A DNA stretch of 32,821 nucleotides from Solirubrobacterales bacterium (GCA_027451345.1 DAIDJO010000096.1:1-32821); one strand, 5' to 3'. Shown: positions 23,765 to 31,941, counted from the stretch's first letter. Notes: a model not told the origin generated them from the sequence alone. Numbers and translations: made by a program.

Positions 23765-24864
23765 GACGCGAGCGTCAGTTCCGCCGCGGCGGTCCAAGTG
23801 AAGGCAGCGGCGCGCGCATAACCGAGCTCGCGCAGTCGCGCCGCCTCAGTTGGGTTTCCCACCAGGCGCTCGATGGCCGCCGCGATCTGCGGGACAGACT
23901 CGGGATCGAACGCGACCGCGGCGCTTCCAGCTACCTCGGCCAAAGCGCCTCGCATTGAGCAGGCAACCGGCACCCCACGCGTCATTGCCTCGAGCACAGG
24001 CAGCCCGAAGCCCTCATGGAGGGAGGCGCACACCAAGCACGCGGCGGTGGCGTACAACCCCTCGAGACGTTCGGGCTCGATCCAACCGGTGAGCCGCACG
24101 TCCCCGGTGAGGCCGAGTTGGGTGACCCGTTCCCGCAACACCGCCTCGTACGGGGTGGGATAGCCCGGGATCACCAGAAGCGGCCGTCGCTCGGACGGAA
24201 TGAGAGCCATCGCCTCGATCAGACGGCTGAGGTTCTTGTGCGGCCGCTTCGCCGACACGCTCAGCACGATCTTTCGCCCGTCGGCAGCGAGCCAATCTCG
24301 TATTTCGTGTTCTGGGATGGCGTCCCCCTGGGTCGTGCCGATGCCTTCTGGGACGACATCGATCTGGTCGGGTCGCACCTGCAGCAGCTCCATGAGATCA
24401 GCCCCCGTGCTCGCCGACGGGACGATGATCCGATCGGAGCGATGCGCGGCAGCGGAGACGAGAACTCGCATGCCGTACCGCAGAAAACCAAGGTGAGCGT
24501 CCGGGACCAGGCGGTGATGAAGGTCATGGATCGTCACAACCCGCCGAAACGGGCCCCAGAGAGGCGCGGTGTTGGCCAGGCTGTGGATCAGGTCCACCTG
24601 CGCCTGCGCGGCTACCCGCGGCAGGACAGTCTGCTCGCCCCGAACCCAGTCAAGTCGGTTAGTCGCATTGACCGGTACGACCTCGATGGGGAGGAGGTCC
24701 TTCCATCGCTGGAGGGCCGCCGCCGAGACCTCTCGGTTCATGAAGCCGCGGAACTCGACGTCGGGCTTCAGACGAATGAGGGCCGAAACGAGTTCCCAGC
24801 CGTAGGTCTCGGTCCCGCCCGTTTGGCCAGGGACAAGGTAGACGAGGTTAAGGCCCACCCGCAT
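23734..24864 (-). CDS. family 4 glycosyltransferase (GT-B fold)
   Basis: The protein has 376 residues. The first strand MRVGLNLVYLVPGQTGGTET carries the GT4 Gly-Gly-Thr-Glu loop. The donor domain begins SVSAKRPHKNLSRLIEAM, and the EX7E motif is HEGFGLPVLEAM. IVPSASTGADLMELL in the middle is a common linker segment in mannosyl- and rhamnosyltransferases of this family. ATG 24864 is preferred over GTG 24927 because TAGGCT lies eight bases upstream and the protein then begins at the first strand. It is oriented opposite to most of the glycan island and converges on the previous GT4 gene with 31 bases of overlap. The acceptor is unknown. Confidence 0.88.
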   Translation of the reverse strand: MRVGLNLVYLVPGQTGGTETYGWELVSALIRLKPDVEFRGFMNREVSAAALQRWKDLLPIEVVPVNATNRLDWVRGEQTVLPRVAAQAQVDLIHSLANTAPLWGPFRRVVTIHDLHHRLVPDAHLGFLRYGMRVLVSAAAHRSDRIIVPSASTGADLMELLQVRPDQIDVVPEGIGTTQGDAIPEHEIRDWLAADGRKIVLSVSAKRPHKNLSRLIEAMALIPSERRPLLVIPGYPTPYEAVLRERVTQLGLTGDVRLTGWIEPERLEGLYATAACLVCASLHEGFGLPVLEAMTRGVPVACSMRGALAEVAGSAAVAFDPESVPQIAAAIERLVGNPTEAARLRELGYARAAAFTWTAAAELTLASYEAAMRSAK

Positions 24865-24872
24865 TGCGGAGG

Positions 24873-24878
24873 AGCCTA
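24873..24878 (-). promoter_or_regulatory. candidate leaderless -10 for the minus-strand GT4 gene
   Basis: On the minus strand TAGGCT is followed by CCTCCGCA and ATG 24864. It settles the start at 24864. Confidence 0.45.
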
Positions 24879-24901
24879 GAGGGTTCTCCTGCGCCGTCGC
24901 C

Positions 24902-24926
24902 TGACGGCCGGCCGTGCCGGCCGTCA
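24902..24926. repeat. perfect inverted repeat in the divergent GT4/methyltransferase promoter region
   Basis: TGACGGCCGG and CCGGCCGTCA are perfect ten-base arms around a five-base CCGTG loop. The repeat lies between the two divergent leaderless -10 hexamers. It covers the -35 position of the methyltransferase operon, whose -10 starts at 24934. It may be an operator for a dimeric regulator, or a DNA hairpin. There is no T-run on either side, so it is not a terminator. Confidence 0.6.
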
Positions 24927-24933
24927 CAAGCGG

Positions 24934-24939
24934 TACGGT
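24934..24939 (+). promoter_or_regulatory. candidate leaderless -10 for the methyltransferase-flippase operon
   Basis: TACGGT is followed by TCGGCA and ATG 24946. It is the only promoter-like signal before the four-gene unit 24946-29134. Confidence 0.45.
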
Positions 24940-24945
24940 TCGGCA

Positions 24946-25692
24946 ATGCCGCAGCGCGAGTACCGTAGGCGCCTATATGGCTCGTACTTCAAGTCGAGCG
25001 GATACGGCCGACTCAACCCGGCTGATGCGGCAAGCTACGCGCACAATGGACGTGTCCTACGGCAGGTACTCGGGCCCTACCTGCCGGCTGATCGGGGCGG
25101 CGCGATCTTGGATGTCGCCTGCGGCTCGGGCTATGCGGTCAAGATGCTCCTTGATGCCGGATATCGCAACACCGAGGGGATCGACCTCAGTCCGGACCAA
25201 GTCGCGGTCGCGCGCGACCATGCCCTCCCGGTCAACCAGGCGAACGCCTTCGACTTCCTGAGCGGTGTAGCGGACCGATACACCGGGATCCTCGCCCTTG
25301 ACTTCATTGAGCATCTGGATCGAGACGAACTGCTCACGTTCCTGGATCTCGTGCGCGACGCACTCGTGCCCGGCGGAAGGTTGATCGTCAAGACCCCGAA
25401 CGCCAGCTCGCCCATGGCTGCACGGTTCCGCTACGTCGACCTCACCCACGAACAGTTATTTACCGAAAAGTCGCTCCGATCTGCGTTTGCGTTAACTGGG
25501 CTCGACGAGATCGCCGTCGCTGGCGAGCAGATCCGGCCGTTCACACTGCGTGGCTGGATCAGGTGGATTCCGTCACGGCTCGTCCGGCTCGCCTGGAAGT
25601 CGTTTTTGATCGCTGAGCTCGGCGAGGAGGGCTTTGGGATCCCAACCGAATTCAACCTCCTCGGGGTAGCGGAAAAGCGCGGTATGGCTTGA
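24946..25692 (+). CDS. class I SAM-dependent methyltransferase
   Basis: The 248-residue protein opens with a basic 30-residue region. SAM motif I is ILDVACGSGYAVKML near 54-68, motif II has the acidic end GIDLSP, and DFIEHLDRDEL near 124 is the post-motif region seen in small-molecule and sugar methyltransferases. VPGGRLIVKTPNASSP follows. The position at the head of a glycan operon suggests methylation of a sugar or a lipid-linked glycan, possibly as a chain cap, but this is inference. The next gene begins with TTG inside the stop (TTGA), so translation is coupled. Codon use is less GC-biased than in the fol or ftsH genes. Confidence 0.88.
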   Translation: MPQREYRRRLYGSYFKSSGYGRLNPADAASYAHNGRVLRQVLGPYLPADRGGAILDVACGSGYAVKMLLDAGYRNTEGIDLSPDQVAVARDHALPVNQANAFDFLSGVADRYTGILALDFIEHLDRDELLTFLDLVRDALVPGGRLIVKTPNASSPMAARFRYVDLTHEQLFTEKSLRSAFALTGLDEIAVAGEQIRPFTLRGWIRWIPSRLVRLAWKSFLIAELGEEGFGIPTEFNLLGVAEKRGMA

Positions 25693-26780
25693 TCCGGTGT
25701 GGGTGGGTGCTCACCGATCTCCGAGGGGGAGGAGCTGAACGCCTACCTCTGATCCTGGCCCCCGCGATGCCTGACACCGAGCTCGACGTGATCCTTCTGA
25801 AGGACGCCCGCCAGCATGCCGCTGACCCCGCTGATGCTTCGCCCCGGGTGATTCCCCTCTCAGGGGCCGAGACAACGCTCATGCGATCTGGGACGAGGGT
25901 GCTCGCCCGCCTCATTCGTGCCGCTCGCTCATATGACGTTATCGTGGCAGGCCTCGAATGGGCCCCGACCTTCTTCGCCACGCTTGCGGCAAAGCTCGCC
26001 TCGCGGCCCGTTATCGGCACCGTGCATACCGACTTACACGAATATTCGGCTATCGAGGGCGTGCCCGTGTTCTGGTGGCCCGCGATGCGGGCTGCACTGA
26101 CTCACTGCTCGGGTGTCATCGCCGTTTCGGACCACGTTGCTGCGTCGGTGGAACGACTCGGAGTGCAGCCCGACCACATCACCGTGATTCCGAACCCGGG
26201 CCCAGGGTGGAATTTGAGGCCATGGCCGACGGGCGCCAAGATGCACCTGCTCACCGTCGGCGGGCTTCGCGCGAGTAAAGGAGTAGACGTCGCGGTCGCG
26301 GGTGCGGCTCTCTTGCAGGACATCGATTTCGAGTGGACCTTCGTAGGTGACGGACCTATGCGGACTGATCTCGAGGCTCAGGCCGGTCGACTGGGTTGCG
26401 CGGATCGCCTCAGGTTCGTCGGCTTTCAGCGCGGCCTCCGCTCGTTCTACGAGGACGCTCACCTGTTTGTGCTTCCTTCGCGCATCGAGGGGGACCCGCT
26501 CGCCCTTCTTGAAGCGAACGCGGCGGGGGTGCCGACCGTCGCGACGAGGTGCAGTACGGCTGTCATCGAGAATGTCCAACGCACGAGCGGAGTCCTCGTG
26601 CCACCTGGGGATCCGGAGGCGCTCGCGGCTGGGATCCGTCGGATGCTTGGCGACCATGAACTGCTGCTGAAGAGCGGGCAGCGAGCTCACGAGCTCGCGT
26701 CGGAGCGACGTCCGGCTGTGGTTGCCGCGCAGTATCAGGCCGCGTTGGAGCGAGCCGTCGGACCTCCTGGCGGGGCCTGA
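25689..26780 (+). CDS. family 4 glycosyltransferase (GT-B fold)
   Basis: This 363-residue protein has an N-terminal MIRCGWVLTDLRGGGAERLP with the GT4 Gly-Gly-Ala-Glu loop. YDVIVAGLEWAPTFFATLAAK and GTVHTDLHEYS complete the acceptor domain. The donor domain starts at LLTVGGLRASKGVDVAVAG, and the EX7E motif is present as IEGDPLALLEAN. The TTG start at 25689 overlaps the methyltransferase stop by four bases; no better start lies before the first strand. Its stop is immediately followed by the ATG of the flippase gene. It probably extends the same glycan, with sugar unknown. Confidence 0.86.
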   Translation: MIRCGWVLTDLRGGGAERLPLILAPAMPDTELDVILLKDARQHAADPADASPRVIPLSGAETTLMRSGTRVLARLIRAARSYDVIVAGLEWAPTFFATLAAKLASRPVIGTVHTDLHEYSAIEGVPVFWWPAMRAALTHCSGVIAVSDHVAASVERLGVQPDHITVIPNPGPGWNLRPWPTGAKMHLLTVGGLRASKGVDVAVAGAALLQDIDFEWTFVGDGPMRTDLEAQAGRLGCADRLRFVGFQRGLRSFYEDAHLFVLPSRIEGDPLALLEANAAGVPTVATRCSTAVIENVQRTSGVLVPPGDPEALAAGIRRMLGDHELLLKSGQRAHELASERRPAVVAAQYQAALERAVGPPGGA

Positions 26781-28286
26781 ATGCTCTCCAGGCGCGAGTC
26801 GACAATCGGCCAGCCGCCCGGAGGCGAGGATCCCCTCATTGCGCCAAACGCGGGGGAACGGGCGGCGAGCGGGGGGGCAGTTCGAGTTGCTGGGTACCTG
26901 GTCGGAAGCGGGTTAGCCGCTGGCGCTTCCATCCTAGTCCTGCGGTACCTCGGAGTCGCCGAGTACGGGAGGTACGCGACGGTGATCGCCCTCGGGGCGA
27001 TAACGACCGGACTCACGGACGCCGGGTTGACGTTGATCGGTCAGCGGGAGTACGTCGCGGCCCCTGACCCCCTTGCTCGGAGGGCCCTGGCCTCGGACAT
27101 CATTGGGATCCGCCTGTGTCTGACGCCGGTCGTAGCTGCGCTCCTCGTTCTCTTCTGTGTGGTCGCTGGCTACCCGAGCTCGGTGGTGCTCGGGACGGGG
27201 ATCCTCGGCCTATCCGTCGTGGTGGCGAATGTGACTCTGGGCCTCACCATCCCGATGGCCGCTGAGCTGCGGTTCGGCGCGATCACTTTGGTGGAGGTCG
27301 TCCGTCAAGTTGCGATCGTCGCAGGCAACGTCGTTGTGGTTGTGGTGGCTGGGTCGCTACCCGAGCTGTTCGGAATCCAGCTGGCGGCCGCCGCGTGCGG
27401 GTGCGCGGTAGCTGCCACGGCGGTGGCGAGGGGCGCAGTGGGACTGCCGGTGCCCAACCGCGAACGTTGGTCGAGCCTCCTGCGCGAGGCGGCACCGATG
27501 GGACTCGCCCTCGTTCTCGGTGCCCTGTATCTCCGAGTGCTGCTCGTTCTCACCTCGCTCGTGGCGGGCCCAATGCAAACCGGATTGTTCGCGGCATCTA
27601 ACCGGGTCATCGAGGTACTGGTGGGGATCCCGGCGTTCGTTGTAGGTGCAGCGTTCCCTCTCATGGTTCGCGCATCAGTCGACGACATCGGACGGCTGCG
27701 GGGTGTGCTTCAGACAACGTTGGAAACCACGTGGTTCCTCGCGAGCGGGCTGGTGATACTCCTCCTCGTCGCTCCCGGGTCGGTGGTTGAGATGCTTGGC
27801 GGTCACGCGTACGCGCCAGCCGCGGGGGTGCTCCGTCTACAAGCCCTCTCACTCCTTGGGTCGTACGTCTCGGTGGTTTGGACCACGGCGCTTGTGGTGA
27901 TCAGGCGCCAGGCGTCACTGCTCGTTGTCAATGGCGCTGCGCTGGTGGCGGTGCTCGCTGGGGGTGGGGCCCTGATTGCTCTCAGCGGGGCTCGAGGGGC
28001 AGCGCTCGCGTCCGCTGTCGGCGAATTTCTCATTGCCGTAGTCGCTCAGTGGATGCTCACTAGGGCGAATCGGGTGCTGCGTCCTAACCCGCGGTTCCTC
28101 GCCAAGAATGCGCTCGGTTGGCTCGGGGCCGGCCTGATAACGCTCGTGCCGGGGCTGCCGGCTCCAGTCGTGGCTGTGATGGCAAGCATCACGTACGGCG
28201 GGGTGCTCGCCCTCACGCGAGGGCTCCCGGCGCCCGTTGAAGGGGCCGTCGCCATCGTTCTTCGTAATGTCGGCGTGCTGTCATGA
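26781..28286 (+). CDS. Wzx-like flippase, polysaccharide biosynthesis MOP family
   Basis: The 501-residue integral membrane protein has about twelve to fourteen helices after a 30-residue tail. The first helix region, RVAGYLVGSGLAAGASILV followed by RYLGVAEYGRYATV, is the classic start of Wzx/RfbX and teichuronic-acid TuaB-like flippases. TGLFAASNRVIEVLVGIP, with a family-typical helix 7, lies in the middle. The expected role is moving an undecaprenyl-linked glycan unit to the outer membrane face. ATG 26781 follows the GT4 stop with no gap, and the stop overlaps the next GT2 gene in ATGA. This gene is the best evidence that the island makes an exported glycan. Confidence 0.87.
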   Translation: MLSRRESTIGQPPGGEDPLIAPNAGERAASGGAVRVAGYLVGSGLAAGASILVLRYLGVAEYGRYATVIALGAITTGLTDAGLTLIGQREYVAAPDPLARRALASDIIGIRLCLTPVVAALLVLFCVVAGYPSSVVLGTGILGLSVVVANVTLGLTIPMAAELRFGAITLVEVVRQVAIVAGNVVVVVVAGSLPELFGIQLAAAACGCAVAATAVARGAVGLPVPNRERWSSLLREAAPMGLALVLGALYLRVLLVLTSLVAGPMQTGLFAASNRVIEVLVGIPAFVVGAAFPLMVRASVDDIGRLRGVLQTTLETTWFLASGLVILLLVAPGSVVEMLGGHAYAPAAGVLRLQALSLLGSYVSVVWTTALVVIRRQASLLVVNGAALVAVLAGGGALIALSGARGAALASAVGEFLIAVVAQWMLTRANRVLRPNPRFLAKNALGWLGAGLITLVPGLPAPVVAVMASITYGGVLALTRGLPAPVEGAVAIVLRNVGVLS

Positions 28287-29134
28287 GCACCGGCGATCGG
28301 ATCCAGCTGGACCTGCTCGTGCCCACGATCGGTCGGACTGTCGAACTTGACCGGTATCTCTCCTCCCTCGACGCCCAGGCGGGTGTTTCACTGAGGGTCA
28401 TCCTCATTGATCAGAACGAGGATGACCGCCTTGCCGCCATCGCCAGCACGCACTCGGCCCGGTTACAGATCCTCAGGGTCCGATCAGCGCGCGGCTTGAG
28501 CCGGGCGCGGAATGTAGGCATACGAGAGGCAACCGCGCCGCTCCTCGGCCTTGCGGATGACGACTGCTGGTATCCGCCGGGAGTGATCGGTCGGGTCGTG
28601 GATACATTCCTCGAGCGGCCTGAGGTCGATTGCCTGTGCGGTCGGGTCGTCGAACCGACGCCGAGTGCAGCGGCAGGGAGGTGGGACGCTCGAGGAGGAC
28701 GCGTGAACAGATTCAACGTGTGGAAACGCGCTATGTCGACTGCACTGTTCGTCCGACGAGAGGTTGTGGAGGCGGTCGGAGGCTTCGATGAAGCGCTCGG
28801 CTTGGGGGCGGGGACTCCCTTTGGCTCTGGAGAGGAGACGGAATTTCTCCTCCGAGCGATGGAGTTGGGTTTCGTGGTCGTTTATGACCCGAGCATTACG
28901 GTGCACCACGAGTCAGGTAGACGGTTCACGGCTGAGGACTGGTCGATGGCCCGATCCTACGGGCGGGGGCTCGGCCGGGTAATGCGGATGCATGAGCCCT
29001 GGTGGTTCGCGCTCTATTACTGCCTCCGGGCGCTTGCCGGAGCGGCGCTGGCGGTGGCTGGCGGGAGGCTTTCGGAGGCCGGTTTCCATCTCTCCGTTTT
29101 TCTGGGTCGGGTGACTGGGTTGCTGTCGCGATAG
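28283..29134 (+). CDS. family 2 glycosyltransferase (GT-A fold)
   Basis: The protein has 283 residues. DLLVPTIGRTVELDRYLSSL forms the first strand and helix, VILIDQNEDDRL the nucleotide-binding loop, and LADDDCWYPP the metal-binding acidic cluster near residue 90. SGEETEFLLRAMELGF around 190 supplies the catalytic acidic pair typical of inverting GT2 enzymes, followed by DPSITVHHESGR. A short hydrophobic tail near the C terminus may bind the membrane. It is the last gene of the four-gene unit and overlaps the flippase by four bases. The T-run hairpin at 29303-29323 is the first terminator-like site downstream. Confidence 0.87.
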   Translation: MSTGDRIQLDLLVPTIGRTVELDRYLSSLDAQAGVSLRVILIDQNEDDRLAAIASTHSARLQILRVRSARGLSRARNVGIREATAPLLGLADDDCWYPPGVIGRVVDTFLERPEVDCLCGRVVEPTPSAAAGRWDARGGRVNRFNVWKRAMSTALFVRREVVEAVGGFDEALGLGAGTPFGSGEETEFLLRAMELGFVVVYDPSITVHHESGRRFTAEDWSMARSYGRGLGRVMRMHEPWWFALYYCLRALAGAALAVAGGRLSEAGFHLSVFLGRVTGLLSR

Positions 29135-29263
29135 CCGAGCCTGGAACCTCGCTCGTCCGGCCATTGCGCGGTGGCGCCGGGTAACCGGTGGTTTCTCATC
29201 AAGCCATTCGGACCAAAATAGGTGTTTGCCGGGGCGTAGCGCAGGGAACCCCAGGCGGAGGGC

Positions 29264-29269
29264 TATACT
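29264..29269 (+). promoter_or_regulatory. candidate greA promoter -10
   Basis: TATACT is one of the best -10 hexamers in the window, but no clear -35 is seen 16-18 bases upstream. Transcription would begin near 29276, giving greA a leader of about 74 bases that contains the terminator-like hairpin. Confidence 0.45.
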
Positions 29270-29302
29270 CTCCCGCCCACGCCACAGATCTGCCGTGGAC
29301 TC

Positions 29303-29323
29303 CCCGCTCAGGCGGGCTTTTTT
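29303..29323 (+). terminator. Rho-independent terminator between the glycan operon and greA
   Basis: CCCGC, a TCAG loop and GCGGG form a five-base GC stem; C and six T residues follow. It is the clearest intrinsic terminator in the window. It can end the glycan operon, but it lies downstream of the likely greA -10, so it may also act on the greA leader itself. Confidence 0.7.
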
Positions 29324-29349
29324 GTCCCGAATCGACAACGACTTGGACC

Positions 29350-29823
29350 ATGCCAAAGGACGTCATTCTCACCCCCGAAGGTCTCGAGAGCCTCAGGGCC
29401 GAGCTCGAGCACATGTCGACCGTGCGCCGACGCGAGGTCGCGGCACGGATCAAGGAAGCGCGTGAGTTCGGCGACATCTCGGAAAACGCCGAGTACGACG
29501 ACGCCAAGAACGAGCAGGCGATGCTCGAGGCGCGGATCGCGACGCTCGAGGAGAAGCTGCGCTCGGCCACGGTTATCGACGCCTCGGAGCTCGACACCGA
29601 GGTTGTGAGGGTGGGCACCGTCGTGCACGTCACCGACGGTGATGGCGCCAAGCACAGGTACACGATCGTCGGCTCGGCGGAGGCCAAGCCGGCCGAGATG
29701 AAGCTGTCCAACGAGTCCCCCGTGGGCAAGGCGCTGCTCGGTCGCAAGAAGGGCGAGACCGTCACCGTGGCCACGCCGCGGGGCGAGCGACAGCTGAAGA
29801 TCTCCAAGATCGAAGTCGCCTAG
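29350..29823 (+). CDS. greA: transcription elongation factor GreA
   Basis: The 157-residue protein has the usual GreA length. It enters the RNA polymerase secondary channel and stimulates cleavage of backtracked RNA. The N-terminal coiled coil (about 1-75) carries the tip acidic residues in EFGDISENAEYDDAKNEQ, the GreA signature with catalytic Asp and Glu. The C-terminal FKBP-like domain ends with SPVGKALLGRKKGETVTV and LKISKIEV. The start ATG 29350 gives MPKDVILTPEGLESL, which matches the family beginning. There is no strong ribosome site. lysS begins 17 bases after the stop, so greA and lysS are probably one operon. Confidence 0.97.
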   Translation: MPKDVILTPEGLESLRAELEHMSTVRRREVAARIKEAREFGDISENAEYDDAKNEQAMLEARIATLEEKLRSATVIDASELDTEVVRVGTVVHVTDGDGAKHRYTIVGSAEAKPAEMKLSNESPVGKALLGRKKGETVTVATPRGERQLKISKIEVA

Positions 29824-29840
29824 CGCCCTGGGCAGGGTCC

Positions 29841-31319
29841 GTGAGCGACGCAGGCGACGAGCAGGGCTCCGCCGAGGAACAACTCGACGTCTTCACCGCG
29901 CGCCGGCACAAGCTGGAGGAGCTCCGGGCCGCCGGCGTCGAGCCGTTCCCGTACGCCTACCCGAACGTCGAGCCGATCGCGGAGGTGCGGGCCGCTCACC
30001 TTGACCTCGCCGTGGGGGAGGAGACGACCGCCGCGCACCGCGTCGCTGGGCGGCTGGCCGCTCGGCGCGGTCAGGGGAAGATGGCCTTCCTCGACCTGGT
30101 GGACCGCTCCGGACGGATCCAGTTGCAGGCGCGTGTCGACGAGCTCGGTCCCGAGCGGATGCGGCTCCTGCTCGACCTCGACCTCGGCGACCTGATCGGC
30201 GTCGACGGGATCGCGTTCAACTCCCGGCGGGGCGAGCTGTCGCTGCGGGTGACGGAGTTTGAGCTGCTCGCCAAGTCGCTGCGGCCACCGCCCGACAAGC
30301 ACCATGGCCTCACCGACGTCGAGGCGCGCTTCCGCCACCGCGAGGCCGATCTGCTCTCGAACGAGGAGACACGGGCGATCTTCATCACGCGCGCACGGAT
30401 GGTCTCCGCCATCCGGCGGTTCCTCGACTCCGAGGGCTTCATCGAGGTGGAGACGCCGATCCTGCAGCCGCTGTACGGCGGCGCCGCCGCACGACCGTTC
30501 ACGACCCACCACAACGCGCTGGACCGCGAGCTGTACCTGCGCATCGCCAGCGAGCTGTACCTCAAACGCCTGATCGTCGGCGGGCTCGAGCGCGTCTACG
30601 AGATCGGACGGAATTTCCGCAACGAGGGCCTCTCGCTGAAGCACAACCCCGAGTTCTCGATGATCGAGTGGTACGAGGCCTACTCCGATTACAACGACGT
30701 GGCCGCCCGCTTCGAGGCGTTGATGCGGTTCGTCGCCAGGGAGATCGGCTACGCCGGGCCGATCGACTTCGACAAGCCCTGGCATCGCGAGACGCTGGCG
30801 GGGTCGATCGAATCACGCACCGGCATCGATATCGAGCGCCACCGCGACCGCGAGTCGCTCGCGGCGGCGATGGCCGCCGCCGACCTGCCCGTCCCGGAGA
30901 CCGACACCTGGCCGCAGCTGGTGGACGAGCTCGTCTCCAAGCACGTCGAGCCGACGCTGATCGAGCCGACGTTCCTGTTCGACTATCCGGTCGAGATCTC
31001 GCCGCTGGCCAAACGCCACCGCAGCCGGCCCGGCATGGTCGAGCGCTTCGAGGCGTTCATCAACGGCATCGAGGTCGCGAACGCGTTCAGCGAGCTGAAC
31101 GACCCCGACGACCAGCGCGCGCGCTTTGAGGACCAGCAGGCGCTCGCGGCGCGCGGTGACGAGGAGGCGCAACCCTACGACGAGGCCTACATCCGGGCCC
31201 TCGAGTACGGGATGCCCCCGACGGGCGGTATCGGCTTCGGAATCGACCGCATGGCGATGATGCTCACCGGGCAGCGATCGATCCGCGAGGTCATCCTGTT
31301 CCCCGCCATGCGTGAATAG
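29841..31319 (+). CDS. lysS: lysyl-tRNA synthetase, class II
   Basis: The 492-residue cytosolic enzyme charges tRNA-Lys. The N-terminal OB-fold anticodon-binding domain covers about 55-150 (VAGRLAARRGQGKMAFLDLVDRS begins it). Class II motif 1 lies in IRRFLDSEGFIEVETPIL. Motif 2 is IGRNFRNEGL, with FRNE at 259-262, followed by HNPEFSMIEWYEAY. Motif 3 is GFGIDRMAMML from residue 465. All motifs needed for adenylation are intact. The start is GTG 29841 with GGGCAGGG as a modest ribosome site. It follows greA closely and precedes the pilus operon promoter at about 31345. Confidence 0.97.
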   Translation: MSDAGDEQGSAEEQLDVFTARRHKLEELRAAGVEPFPYAYPNVEPIAEVRAAHLDLAVGEETTAAHRVAGRLAARRGQGKMAFLDLVDRSGRIQLQARVDELGPERMRLLLDLDLGDLIGVDGIAFNSRRGELSLRVTEFELLAKSLRPPPDKHHGLTDVEARFRHREADLLSNEETRAIFITRARMVSAIRRFLDSEGFIEVETPILQPLYGGAAARPFTTHHNALDRELYLRIASELYLKRLIVGGLERVYEIGRNFRNEGLSLKHNPEFSMIEWYEAYSDYNDVAARFEALMRFVAREIGYAGPIDFDKPWHRETLAGSIESRTGIDIERHRDRESLAAAMAAADLPVPETDTWPQLVDELVSKHVEPTLIEPTFLFDYPVEISPLAKRHRSRPGMVERFEAFINGIEVANAFSELNDPDDQRARFEDQQALAARGDEEAQPYDEAYIRALEYGMPPTGGIGFGIDRMAMMLTGQRSIREVILFPAMRE

Positions 31320-31344
31320 CGCCGTGCAATGGTCGGGAAGGTCT

Positions 31345-31392
31345 TTTCGACCGCCCCGCCTCGACGTATGATCTGACGCGCCGCTGCAGCGG
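31345..31392 (+). promoter_or_regulatory. promoter of the Tad/Flp pilus operon with a palindrome at the start site
   Basis: TTTCGA (31345-31350) and TATGAT (31367-31372) are separated by 16 bases. The perfect 12-base palindrome CCGCTGCAGCGG (31381-31392) follows immediately, at or just after the expected transcription start near 31379. The -10 is strong and the -35 weak. The palindrome could bind a regulator or form a 5' hairpin on the mRNA. Confidence 0.5.
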
Positions 31393-31431
31393 TCAAGGCG
31401 AGTCGTGTGCACGCCGATAGGTGGGGGTAAG

Positions 31432-31941
31432 GTGCGCAAGTTGATCAGAAGACTCAGGGGGGAGCACGGGCAGGCGCTGGTGGAACTGGCGTTCGTCATT
31501 CCGCTCGTCCTGCTGTTCCTGTTCGGCATCATCGACTTCGGACTCGCCCTCAACCAGCAGAACGCGGAGACCAACATCGCCAACGTCGGAGTGCGCGAGG
31601 CGGCGGTGTACAGCGGCGGAACGCTGACCTGCGGCGGTCAGACCGACACCTACCTCTCTCAGTGGGTGCAATGCCAGTCGACCACGAGCGGTGGGCCGAC
31701 GCTCACCGGCGTCTGCGTCTACGACACGAAGACCTCGACGAACGGGACCGTCTACTCGTCCGGCGACCCGATCGAGGTCAAGGTCTCGGCGCCGTTCAGC
31801 TGGATCAAGCTCGTCTCCGATGCAGCCGGCGGTCCCTCCAGCTCGATTGGCGCGAGCGCCACGATGCGCATCGAGGGCTCGCTGACCGCGACGACGCCGA
31901 CGTTCTTTCAGAACGCCCCGCCGCTCGGCGCCGGTTGCTGA
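31432..31941 (+). CDS. TadE-like minor pseudopilin
   Basis: The 169-residue protein has a short basic leader followed by GEHGQALVELAFVIPLVLL. The break between Gly13 and Gln14 with Glu18 at position +5 matches prepilin peptidase substrates, followed by a single hydrophobic helix to about residue 38. This is the TadE domain. The rest is an extracytoplasmic Ser/Thr/Gly-rich domain with four cysteines (in TCGG, VQCQ, GVCVY and the C-terminal GAGC), which could make two disulfides. GTG 31432 is preferred over GTG 31405 because GTGGGGG sits five bases upstream. It is the first gene of the pilus operon. Residue content beyond the helix does not identify a subtype. Confidence 0.85.
   Translation: MRKLIRRLRGEHGQALVELAFVIPLVLLFLFGIIDFGLALNQQNAETNIANVGVREAAVYSGGTLTCGGQTDTYLSQWVQCQSTTSGGPTLTGVCVYDTKTSTNGTVYSSGDPIEVKVSAPFSWIKLVSDAAGGPSSSIGASATMRIEGSLTATTPTFFQNAPPLGAGC

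Noticed and set aside
29230-29283. tRNA-like start (GGGGCGTAGCGCAG) before greA
   Set aside because: The opening resembles a tRNA acceptor and D-arm, but no anticodon arm, T-loop or matching 3' acceptor strand follows.
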